From positions 372,001 to 436,000 of the forward strand of contig JADJPO010000004.1 in NCBI GenBank assembly GCA_016713225.1: a stretch of DNA of 64,000 bases, given 5' to 3'. Shown here one piece after another: positions 25,911 to 33,230 of the stretch (positions are counted from its first letter, which is position 1; each line of letters starts with the position of its first letter). Position numbers and translations under genes: made by a program. The stretch comes from Kineosporiaceae bacterium. Its GTDB lineage: Bacteria > Actinomycetota > Actinomycetes > Actinomycetales > Kineosporiaceae. Under the pieces are notes generated by a model. That model saw nothing but the letters and a program-made list of their open reading frames with translations, did no database searches and was not told the origin of the DNA.

Positions 25911-27749
25911 TCAGAAGGGCGGGTGTTCGGTTTCGGTGGTGATGGTGCGTCCGGTGGGGGTGGTCCACCGGGTGATCACCGGCGAGGCTCGGCCCCGGAC
26001 CGCTGCCGAACCCTGCCGAGGTCGGGGGATCACGATGCGCGGCACGAAGCCGCGTTCACGCAGGCGATGGTGATGGGCGCAGAGCGGGTGCAGGTTGCAC
26101 TCACAGGTCACCCCGCCCTCGCGGTGGGGAATCCGGTGGTCGACCTCACAGCCGCTCGCCTGTCGACGACACCCCGGGAAGGAGCAACACCGGGCTCGCG
26201 CCTGGACGAGTTCGCGCAGCAAGCCGGTCGCGGTGCGGACCAACGCAAGGGGCGCACGACCGATGCCCAGCACGGTGCCGTGGGTGGGTGAGGTGGGGTC
26301 GTCATCGGTGATCAGACACCGCCAGGTCGCTGAGGCCCCCATCCGCTGCAGAGCCGCGAGCAGCTCTCGGACCTGCTCGGCCGGCAGGGGGCCGTCGTTG
26401 CCGACCTCGCCGAGGCCGTCCGCACCCACGATCACCGACAACGGGACGGTCACGTGGACCCGGGCACTGGTGTACCGCTCGATGGCGGCCCGGTTCAGGC
26501 AGGCCGGTGTGACGCCGGCACCGGGGCTGGCGGTGTCGGTGACGTCGGTGGTGTCGGTGTCAGCGGTGACGTCGGTGGTGTCGGTGTCAGCGGTGACGTC
26601 GGTGGTGTCGGTGTCGGCGGTGTCGGGAGTGTCGTCCGGAGCAGCGTGGGGATCGAGCGCTGCGGCGATCAGGTCCAGAACCGTGTCGGCGCGCTTGGCA
26701 TCGGGCAAGCGTTCGTGGCCGGGGTCATCCTGAGCCAGGGCAGCCAGGGCGGTCACCACGATCCGGGCGGTCTCGATATCGGCCAGAGAGCCGGTCACCG
26801 CCATCCGGCCCATGCCGTGACCTGCCGCCCGGAACGACACCCCCCGATGGTCGTGGGCCTCGCGCGCCTGACGGGAGTAGCCCTCGGGATCAGCCGCCGC
26901 GACGGCTCGCTCCAACCACACCCGCAATTGAGGCATGGTCAAGGTGGTCACCTTCACCACGAGCTGCGGTTCGAGAACGGCGAGACTGTCGGTGGTCAGC
27001 GAGAGAGTCTTCTCATGGATCAGCCGCGCCCGATCGAGGTCGACGACCCCGGTGGTCACCTGGCCCCACACCCGGGGCAACCGCGTCGGCAATGCCCGCA
27101 GCGCATCGATCCGAGCGGCGACCGTGTGTTCGGTCAGCAGGCAGGCGGTGGCGGTCTCGGCGACCGCTGCCCGAAACCCCAGATCCCGCGACCCTGCCGT
27201 GCCCGGCGAGCGCTCGGCGTCCTCGGGTGGGTATCTCTCCCACCGGGCGGCCAATTCCCCCGCCGCCAGCGTCGAGGCCACCAGGCTCCAGGCCGCCAGT
27301 CGCTGACCGGCGCTCGCCAGGTCGACCAGCACCGCGTCAGGCAGATCCGCGACACAGCCGCCGTCCACCACGGCATCGACGGTGTCGGCATCCAGCGCCG
27401 GGGTGGTTCGGCTCAGCCCGGGCAGGTCCCCGACCGCCGCCGCGACAGCAACAGCCAGCCGAGGCCCGGCCTGCCGAGTCAGGGCCTGAGCCAGGCCACC
27501 CCGAGTACCGGCCCCCACCCCGCCGTCCGGGTCGCCATCTCGATCGGCCGACATGGTGAGCGGGACCTGCGCCGCCATCCGGGCAGACCGCGTGGTCAGT
27601 TCCTCGACCCGATCCCACGCCGCCTCACGCTCGGCGACCAGCCGCTCCACGTCGGCGTGCAACCGGTCGATGCGCTGCCACAGCTCGGCCACCACCCCGG
27701 GTTCGCCCGGCTCCGGCGAACCCGCAGCAGGAACCTCCAGCGCGGTCAT
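25911..27749 (-). CDS. HNH endonuclease / DUF222 protein (13E12 repeat family)
   Basis: A 612-residue protein. DUF222 occupies about residues 90-400 (LPRVWGQVTTGVVDLDRARLIHE is typical). A C-terminal HNH nuclease domain has CSFPGCRRQASGCEVDH with IPHREGGVTCECNLHPLCAHHHRLR. These paralogous proteins are abundant in actinomycetes and carried on the M. tuberculosis 13E12 repeats. Between the domains is a TDTTDV tandem repeat linker encoded by three copies of a 27-bp unit. The start, ATG 27749, lies 6 nt from a TATGAT box, and an SOS-box-like palindrome sits directly upstream, so DNA-damage induction by LexA is plausible. Confidence 0.92.
   Translation of the reverse strand: MTALEVPAAGSPEPGEPGVVAELWQRIDRLHADVERLVAEREAAWDRVEELTTRSARMAAQVPLTMSADRDGDPDGGVGAGTRGGLAQALTRQAGPRLAVAVAAAVGDLPGLSRTTPALDADTVDAVVDGGCVADLPDAVLVDLASAGQRLAAWSLVASTLAAGELAARWERYPPEDAERSPGTAGSRDLGFRAAVAETATACLLTEHTVAARIDALRALPTRLPRVWGQVTTGVVDLDRARLIHEKTLSLTTDSLAVLEPQLVVKVTTLTMPQLRVWLERAVAAADPEGYSRQAREAHDHRGVSFRAAGHGMGRMAVTGSLADIETARIVVTALAALAQDDPGHERLPDAKRADTVLDLIAAALDPHAAPDDTPDTADTDTTDVTADTDTTDVTADTDTTDVTDTASPGAGVTPACLNRAAIERYTSARVHVTVPLSVIVGADGLGEVGNDGPLPAEQVRELLAALQRMGASATWRCLITDDDPTSPTHGTVLGIGRAPLALVRTATGLLRELVQARARCCSFPGCRRQASGCEVDHRIPHREGGVTCECNLHPLCAHHHRLRERGFVPRIVIPRPRQGSAAVRGRASPVITRWTTPTGRTITTETEHPPF
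26541..26621. repeat. 27-bp x 3 in-frame tandem repeat in HNH gene
   Basis: Three copies of a 27-bp unit start at 26541, 26568 and 26595; the third differs by one base. They encode nine-residue repeats containing TADTDTTDV in the linker between DUF222 and HNH. The unit length is a multiple of three, so copy-number change would keep the frame. Confidence 0.9.
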
Positions 27750-27755
27750 ACCTAC

Positions 27756-27779
27756 ATCATAATCGTACATATGTACGAT
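27756..27779 (-). promoter_or_regulatory. Leaderless promoter with SOS-box-like palindrome
   Basis: The perfect 18-bp palindrome ATCGTACATATGTACGAT (27762-27779) directly abuts a TATGAT -10 box (minus strand, 27761-27756), which ends 6 nt before ATG 27749. The palindrome fits TCGnAC-N4-GTnCGA, one symmetric base away from the mycobacterial LexA box TCGAAC-N4-GTTCGA. It covers the -35 to -10 spacer, a natural repressor position. Confidence 0.65.
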
Positions 27780-27835
27780 AGCAAGAGGGCACAGAAGCCC
27801 ATCACACCTTTTCGTGACGTCCGAGCTACGGGGCA

Positions 27836-28510
27836 TCAGCCCTGGTCGAGGCCCTGTTCGATGACGTAGCGCGTCAGCTCGACCCGGTTGGCCAGGTGCA
27901 GTTTGCGCAGCGCCGATTGCACATGGTTCTCGACGGTTCGATGCGACAGGCCGAGCCGGCCGGCGATCTGCTTGGCCGACATGCCCTTGGCCACCAGGCG
28001 CAGTACCTCGGTCTCGCGCTCGGTCAACACCGCCCGGGGCGCCTGCCCCGCCGGGGCATGGGCCGACATCCGCCGGTACTCGCCCAGCACCAGGCCGGCC
28101 AGCCCCGCGGTGAACACTGCCTGCCCAGCCGCCGTCCGCCGGACGGCGTCGATCAACTCCGCTGCCGAGGCGCTCTTGACCAGGTATCCGCAGGCCCCGG
28201 CCTTGACCGCCTCCAACACGTCGTCCCGCTCGGAGGAGGCCGACAGCACCAGCACCCGCGAGGCCGTCGAGGCCGCCAGCACCCGGGCGGTGGCCTGGGC
28301 GCCACTGCCGTCGGGCAGGTGCATGTCCATCAGGACGACGTCCGGCAGGGTCGCGGCAGCACGCCGAGCTGCCGCCTCGACGCCATCGGCGGTGGCCACG
28401 ACCTCGAACCCGGCCTGCTCCAGGTCGCGGCTCACAGCGTCGCGCCACATGGGGTGATCGTCGACGACCATCACGCGCCACGCCGCCGGGCCGGTGCCCG
28501 TCTCACTCAC
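27836..28510 (-). CDS. NarL/FixJ-family response regulator
   Basis: A 224-residue regulator. The receiver has VVDDHPMWRDAV, the phospho-acceptor in LMDMHLPDGSG and the Lys in GYLVKSASA. The LuxR-type helix-turn-helix is LTERETEVLRLVAKGMSAKQ then IAGRLGLSHRTVENHVQSAL. The GTG start overlaps the last codons of the upstream kinase gene (4 bp), so the two are translationally coupled. It belongs to the MacS/MacR type pair; the regulon cannot be read from here. Confidence 0.93.
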   Translation of the reverse strand: MSETGTGPAAWRVMVVDDHPMWRDAVSRDLEQAGFEVVATADGVEAAARRAAATLPDVVLMDMHLPDGSGAQATARVLAASTASRVLVLSASSERDDVLEAVKAGACGYLVKSASAAELIDAVRRTAAGQAVFTAGLAGLVLGEYRRMSAHAPAGQAPRAVLTERETEVLRLVAKGMSAKQIAGRLGLSHRTVENHVQSALRKLHLANRVELTRYVIEQGLDQG

Positions 28511-29658
28511 TCGTCAGCCTCCCCCGCGCCCGCGGTTCGGGGCACCCGCAGCTCCCACTCGGTGCCGTCGTCCGGCCCGGTGTGCACCACGGCGCTGCCC
28601 CCGATCGCGGCCATCCTGCCGCGAATCGACTGGACGACGCCGAGCCGGCCCTCCCCCGCAGCGCGGGCCAACCGGCCCTCCGGAATCCCCGGGCCGTCGT
28701 CGCGCACGGTCACCACCACCTCGTGGCCGAGGTCCTCGACGAGGATGTACCGGCCGGCGCCCGGGGCGTGCTGTGCGGTGTTGTGCAGCGCTGCGCGCAC
28801 CGCAGCGACCAGGTCCGCGAGGTGTGCCGGTGGCAACGGCACCGGGTCCGGCGGGACCGAGACCGCCGTTCCCGCCTCCTCGAGGGCAACCATCGCAGCG
28901 GCCACGTCGCCCTGCGCCGGGTCGGGTGCTCCGGGTTGGGCGGCGAGCACCCGGCGCAGAGCGCGCTCGGCGAGACCGGCCTGCTCGGCCAGGTCGGGGT
29001 CCACCGAGCCACCGCGCCGGTTCACCAACGCGAGCACCTGCAGCGCGCCGTCGTGCACCTGGCGGGCCAGACGTTCGCGCTCGGCGGTGGCCGCGCGGAT
29101 CTCGATCGCCTGGCGCAATTGCTCGTTCGCCCGCGCCACGATGCCGGCGAGCAGGCCGATGACCAGGCCCATGATGGTCAGCACCGGCACGGTGGCGTCG
29201 CGGAACACCGAGGCAAACAGAGCATCCGAGACCGCGTTACAGGCCAGCGCGACCGGCAGCGCCACGGCCACCCCCGCCACCGGACCCCAGAGCAATGCCG
29301 CCGAGATCACGGCGTTGGTCGCCCACAACGTGGTCGGCAACGACTCATGGGTGCGCCAGAAGTCCGCCGGGGACACCACCCAACTGCTGAACACCAGCAC
29401 CAGCGTGATCACGATGTCGGCCACCACGACCGGACGGCGACGACGGACGAGGGCCGGCGACGTCAGCGCGGTCACCGCCAGCCCGCTCCAGATCACCTGC
29501 ACCGCGATCAGCAGCCAGCTCAGCGCCGGGTGCTGGTAGCTGCGGTAGGAGGTGATCTCCACCCCGATCGCGTACGCCAGCCCGGCCAGCCGAAAGGCCT
29601 GCGCGGCGCGCCACAGCGGCAGCACCGGATCACTCGCGGGGGCAGCGGCATCGCTCAC
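28507..29658 (-). CDS. MacS-type sensor histidine kinase (DUF5931)
   Basis: A 383-residue kinase. The N-terminal DUF5931-type membrane sensor begins PLWRAAQAFRLAGLAYAIG and has about five to six membrane segments to residue 180. The HisKA_3-like acceptor is RLARQVHDGALQVLALVNRR near residue 200. The ATPase domain has HNTAQHA and DDGPGIPEG. GTG 29658 was chosen as the first start before the conserved N-terminus. Coupled to the response regulator downstream and divergent from fbiA across 66 bp. NCBI names such proteins MacS family; the signal is unknown, and a membrane-embedded sensor suggests envelope stress. Confidence 0.9.
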   Translation of the reverse strand: MSDAAAPASDPVLPLWRAAQAFRLAGLAYAIGVEITSYRSYQHPALSWLLIAVQVIWSGLAVTALTSPALVRRRRPVVVADIVITLVLVFSSWVVSPADFWRTHESLPTTLWATNAVISAALLWGPVAGVAVALPVALACNAVSDALFASVFRDATVPVLTIMGLVIGLLAGIVARANEQLRQAIEIRAATAERERLARQVHDGALQVLALVNRRGGSVDPDLAEQAGLAERALRRVLAAQPGAPDPAQGDVAAAMVALEEAGTAVSVPPDPVPLPPAHLADLVAAVRAALHNTAQHAPGAGRYILVEDLGHEVVVTVRDDGPGIPEGRLARAAGEGRLGVVQSIRGRMAAIGGSAVVHTGPDDGTEWELRVPRTAGAGEADE

Positions 29659-29724
29659 GTGCCCATGATGGCCGGTGCCGGGGCCGTCCGGGGAGGCCGC
29701 CACCGGGATGACAGGATGGGCGAC

Positions 29725-30738
29725 ATGCACATCACTGCCCTGGCCGGAGGCATCGGAGGTGCCCGGTTCCTGCGTGGCCTGATCCACCACCTCGCCACGC
29801 GCGAGGCCGGGCCGGACGCCGCGACCGAGATCACGGTGATCGGCAACACGGCCGACGACGTGACCCTGCACGGGCTGCGGGTCTGCCCCGATCTGGACAC
29901 CGTGATGTACACCCTCGGCGGCGGCATCCACGAGGAGCAGGGCTGGGGACGCGAGGGCGAGACCTTCGGGGTCGCGGCGGAACTCGCGGCCTACGGCGCC
30001 CAACCCCAGTGGTTCACCCTCGGCGATCGCGACATCGCCACCCACATCCAGCGCACCCGCATGCTCGGCGCGGGGATGACCCTGTCGGCCGCAACAGCGG
30101 CCCTCTGTGAGCGCTGGCAGCCGGGCGTTCGGTTGCTGCCGATGAGCGACGACCGGGTCGAGACCCACGTGGTGATCGAGCGGGACGGCGCGCGCGAGGC
30201 GATCCACTTCCAGGAATGGTGGGTGAGACTGCACGCCGCCGTCCCGGCGCAACAGATCCTGGCGGTGGGCATCGAGCAGGCCAAGCCGGCTCCTGGGGTG
30301 GTCGAGGCGATCGAGTCCGCGGACGTCGTCCTGCTGCCGCCGAGCAACCCGGTGGTCTCGATCGGCACCATCCTCGGCGTCCCTGGCATCCGTGAGGCGA
30401 TGCGCCGCACGACGGCGCCGGTGGTCGGGGTCTCGCCCATCGTCGGCGGCGCCCCGGTGCGCGGCATGGCCGATGCCTGTCTGACCGCGATCGGCGTGCC
30501 CACGACGGCCGCCGCCGTGGCCGGGTTGTACGCGGACTTCCTCGATGGCTGGCTGGTCGACGATCGCGACGGCGACGACAGCGAGGACAGCGGGGACAAC
30601 GAGGACGTGGACGCCACGGCCTGGCCGGATGGAGTGGCCCTGCAGGCACGGCCGTTGCTGATGACCGACATCCCGGCAGCAGCCGAGATCGCCGGCGCCG
30701 CACTGGATCTGGCGCTCCGGCTCGCCGCTGCCCGGTGA
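29725..30738 (+). CDS. fbiA: 2-phospho-L-lactate (or PEP-derived) transferase, F420 biosynthesis
   Basis: A 337-residue CofD-family enzyme transferring the phospho-lactyl or enolpyruvyl group from its guanylylated donor to the deazaflavin FO, forming (dehydro)F420-0. Motifs are LAGGIGGARFLRGL, VIGNTADDVTLHGLRVCPDL, TLGDRDIATHIQR and LLPPSNPVVSIGTILGVPGI. ATG 29725 gives MHITALAGG, the usual N-terminus; ATG 29716 would add MGD. A Glu/Asp-rich insertion (DDRDGDDSEDSGDNEDVD) near residue 275 is unusual and looks like a disordered loop. The stop overlaps the fbiB start (GTGA). Confidence 0.96.
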   Translation: MHITALAGGIGGARFLRGLIHHLATREAGPDAATEITVIGNTADDVTLHGLRVCPDLDTVMYTLGGGIHEEQGWGREGETFGVAAELAAYGAQPQWFTLGDRDIATHIQRTRMLGAGMTLSAATAALCERWQPGVRLLPMSDDRVETHVVIERDGAREAIHFQEWWVRLHAAVPAQQILAVGIEQAKPAPGVVEAIESADVVLLPPSNPVVSIGTILGVPGIREAMRRTTAPVVGVSPIVGGAPVRGMADACLTAIGVPTTAAAVAGLYADFLDGWLVDDRDGDDSEDSGDNEDVDATAWPDGVALQARPLLMTDIPAAAEIAGAALDLALRLAAAR

Positions 30739-31817
30739 ACCGGGTCGAGCTGGTCGCCCTCACCGGGCTGCCCGAGGTCGGGCCTGGCGACGATCTGGCG
30801 GAGCTGATCGCGAACGCCTCCCGGGACGGCGTCCGGCTCACCGACGGTGACATTTTCGCCGTGTCGAGCAAGGTGGTTGCCAAGGCCGAGAACCGTTACG
30901 CACCAGGTGAATCCACCGACCAGCACACGGCAGCCGTGGCAGCCGAGACGGTTCGGGTCGTGGCCTCGAGAACCACGCCGCGCGGCACGGCCCAGATCGT
31001 CGAGTCGCGGTCGGGCCCGGTCTTGGCGGCGGCCGGCGTCGATGCCTCCAACGTGCCCCCCGGGCCGGACGGCGCGGCTCGGGTGCTGCTGCTGCCCGCC
31101 GACCCGGACGCCGCCGCCCGGCAGCTCCGGGCGAGGCTGACCGCGCTGACCGGTCGCCGGCTCGGCGTCCTGCTCACCGACACCCTCGGCCGGCCGTGGC
31201 GAACCGGGCAGGCCGACACCGCGATCGGCGCCGCCGGCGTGTGCCCCGCCGAGGACCTGTCCGGCCACCCCGACACCCAGGGGCGGGCGATGGAGGTCAC
31301 GTTGCGTGCGCTGGCCGACGAGATCGCCGCCGCCGCCGACCTGGTCAAGGGCAAGACCGACGGCGCCCCGGTGGCCGTCGTCCGGGGCCTGGCGCACCTG
31401 GTGACCGAGGACGACGGGCCGGGGGCCGCCTCGCTGCTGCGCCCGGCGAGCGAGGACTGGTTCCGCTACGGCCACGCGGAGGCGGCCCGGGCCGCACTCG
31501 GCCTGACCCCGGAGCTGGTGACGGCAGCCGGCCTCGCACCGCAACCGGTGAGCGCGGGCACCCTGACCGAACGGCTGCAGCGAGCCGTCACCATCGCTCG
31601 GGCCGCCCCGGCGCCCGGCTGCCCCGGCGCCCTGGTCACGATCGAGCCGGACGCCGTCCGGCTGAACCTGCCGCCCGGCGCCCCCGGGCCGGCACTGTTC
31701 GCCCTCGGCGCCCTGGCCCAGCGGATCCTGGTGGCCGCATGGGCCGAGGACGTCCTGCTCACCCTCGAAGCCGGCGGTGACGGCATCGCCCTCACCCCGT
31801 CAGGGCGACGACCCTGA
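30735..31817 (+). CDS. fbiB: F420-0:gamma-glutamyl ligase with reduced C-terminal domain
   Basis: A 360-residue protein. Residues 1-245 are the CofE ligase that adds gamma-linked glutamates to F420-0: AVSSKVVAKAENR, TDTLGRPWRTGQADTAIG and VKGKTDGAPVAVVRGLAHL. Mycobacterial FbiB, as I recall it, is about 448 residues with a full nitroreductase-fold FMN domain that reduces dehydro-F420-0. Here only about 115 residues follow. They keep recognisable remnants (LQRAVTIARAAPAP; ALFALGALAQRILVAAWAED) but lack an RRSVR-type FMN-binding start. The reductase step may need another enzyme. Coupled to fbiA by a GTGA overlap; the 3' end overlaps a minus-strand membrane gene by 18 bp. Confidence 0.9.
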   Translation: MNRVELVALTGLPEVGPGDDLAELIANASRDGVRLTDGDIFAVSSKVVAKAENRYAPGESTDQHTAAVAAETVRVVASRTTPRGTAQIVESRSGPVLAAAGVDASNVPPGPDGAARVLLLPADPDAAARQLRARLTALTGRRLGVLLTDTLGRPWRTGQADTAIGAAGVCPAEDLSGHPDTQGRAMEVTLRALADEIAAAADLVKGKTDGAPVAVVRGLAHLVTEDDGPGAASLLRPASEDWFRYGHAEAARAALGLTPELVTAAGLAPQPVSAGTLTERLQRAVTIARAAPAPGCPGALVTIEPDAVRLNLPPGAPGPALFALGALAQRILVAAWAEDVLLTLEAGGDGIALTPSGRRP

Positions 31818-32108
31818 TCCGGCGCGGGGCATCCACCGGGCGAGGAGGACCTCGACCAGTCCCAGCACCGCGATCGTCACCACCAGGGCAACGCCCCCGA
31901 TCACCCACGAACCGAACGGCAACCGGTCGGCCCAGTCCGCGGGCATGCCCATGCCGTCCCGGATCAGACCCACCCCGCCGTACCCCGCGGCGAGGCCCAC
32001 CGTGCCCAGGACGACGGCAGCGACCGCGGTCGGCACACTCCAGCCATCGAGCACATCCCAGCGGTCTGCCCGGGCGATGAGACGATCCGCCCTCGCGCCT
32101 CGAGTCAT
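31800..32108 (-). CDS. Small hypothetical membrane protein
   Basis: A 102-residue protein with two strong hydrophobic segments (VPTAVAAVVLGTVGLAAGYG near 25-44; VIGGVALVVTIAVLGLVEVL near 69-88) and charged ends. No family is recognised. It fills the gap between fbiB and ldh, overlaps the end of fbiB by 18 bp in antisense, and has a CAGGCT box 6 nt before ATG 32108, a weak version of the leaderless promoters elsewhere in the window. Hydrophobic patterning and this spacing make it more credible than a shadow frame. Confidence 0.6.
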   Translation of the reverse strand: MTRGARADRLIARADRWDVLDGWSVPTAVAAVVLGTVGLAAGYGGVGLIRDGMGMPADWADRLPFGSWVIGGVALVVTIAVLGLVEVLLARWMPRAGSGSSP

Positions 32109-32230
32109 GACCCGAGCCTGAGCCGTGTCCCCGGCAGCGTCGAGACCCGGACGTCCCGGTTCCGACGCGCCGATGCATTGTGCCCCGGCGAGGCCCCCGA
32201 CAGGATGAGACGACCTACAGGGGGACGGAC

Positions 32231-33169
32231 ATGACCAAGGTCAGCATCATCGGCGCCGGAGCGGTGGGCACCGCCATCGCGTATGCCGCCCAGATCCGCG
32301 GAGTGTGCCGAGAACTCGCGCTGTACGACCTGAACGCGACCAAGGTGCGGGCGGAGGTGCTCGACCTGGTGCACGGGATGCAGTTCACCCCGATGACCCA
32401 CATCACCGGGGGCGACGACCTCGGGGTCTGCGCCGGCTCCGACGTCGTGGTGGTGACCGCGGGCGCCAAGCAGAAGCCGGGCCAGACCCGCCTCGACCTG
32501 GCCGCCGCCAATGTCGCCATGTGCCGCGACCTGATCCCGCGGGTGGTGGCCCTCGCCCCGGACACCATCCTGTTGCTGGTCACCAACCCGGTCGACGTGG
32601 TGACCTATGCGGCACAACAGTTCTCGGGTCTGCCGGCCGGCCGGGTCTTCGGCTCCGGCACCGTGCTCGATTCGTCGCGGCTGCGGTTCCTGATCGCCGA
32701 ACACACCGGCGTCGCCGTCCAGAACGTGCACGCCTACATCGCCGGCGAGCACGGCGACTCCGAGGTGCCGCTGTGGTCGACCGCCAGCATCGGCGGCGTC
32801 CCGGTGCGCGATTGGGTGGGCCTCGACGGCCGCGGCATCGACGAGGCGACCCGGGCCGAGATCCACCGGTCGGTGGTCAGCTCGGCCTACGAGATCATCG
32901 CCGGCAAGGGCGCCACCAGTCTGGCGATCGGGCTGGCCGTCTCGCGGGTGCTGGAGGCCATCCTGAACGACGAACACCGGGTGTTGCCGGTCAGTTCTCG
33001 GCTCACGGACGTGCACGGACTGTCGGACGTCTGCCTGTCGATGCCCTCCGTCGTGGGACGCCGCGGTGTCGAGAGCGTTCTGGCCACACCGCTGGACGCC
33101 GTCGAGTTGGCCGCGCTGCAGGCCTCTGCCGCCACGGTCACCCAGTCGGCGCGCAACCTGGGCCTCTAG
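32231..33169 (+). CDS. ldh: L-lactate dehydrogenase
   Basis: A 312-residue NAD-dependent LDH/MDH-superfamily enzyme. The NAD loop is GAGAVGTAIAYA and the active His is in GEHGDSEVPLWS. The specificity loop TAGAKQKPGQTRLDL has Gln where malate dehydrogenases have Arg, so lactate is the likely substrate. NPVDVVTY is also as expected. ATG 32231 is preceded by AGGGGGAC at good distance, so this gene has a conventional leader. It stands alone after the fbi genes; a link to F420 through lactate-derived precursors is possible but not implied by the sequence. Confidence 0.95.
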   Translation: MTKVSIIGAGAVGTAIAYAAQIRGVCRELALYDLNATKVRAEVLDLVHGMQFTPMTHITGGDDLGVCAGSDVVVVTAGAKQKPGQTRLDLAAANVAMCRDLIPRVVALAPDTILLLVTNPVDVVTYAAQQFSGLPAGRVFGSGTVLDSSRLRFLIAEHTGVAVQNVHAYIAGEHGDSEVPLWSTASIGGVPVRDWVGLDGRGIDEATRAEIHRSVVSSAYEIIAGKGATSLAIGLAVSRVLEAILNDEHRVLPVSSRLTDVHGLSDVCLSMPSVVGRRGVESVLATPLDAVELAALQASAATVTQSARNLGL

Positions 33170-33230
33170 TCGCCGGCACCGTCGCTCACCGTCGCATCAC
33201 CGTCCCACCAACGTGCGCCGATCAGGCCGA

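Noticed and set aside
27750..28481. N-terminal extension of the HNH protein into the response regulator gene
   Set aside because: The extension is antisense-frame sequence with shadow composition, and a promoter with palindrome lies immediately before ATG 27749.
29716..29727. ATG 29716 as fbiA start
   Set aside because: It adds only MGD before the conserved MHITALAGG and lies within the segment that would serve as the ribosome-binding or promoter element.
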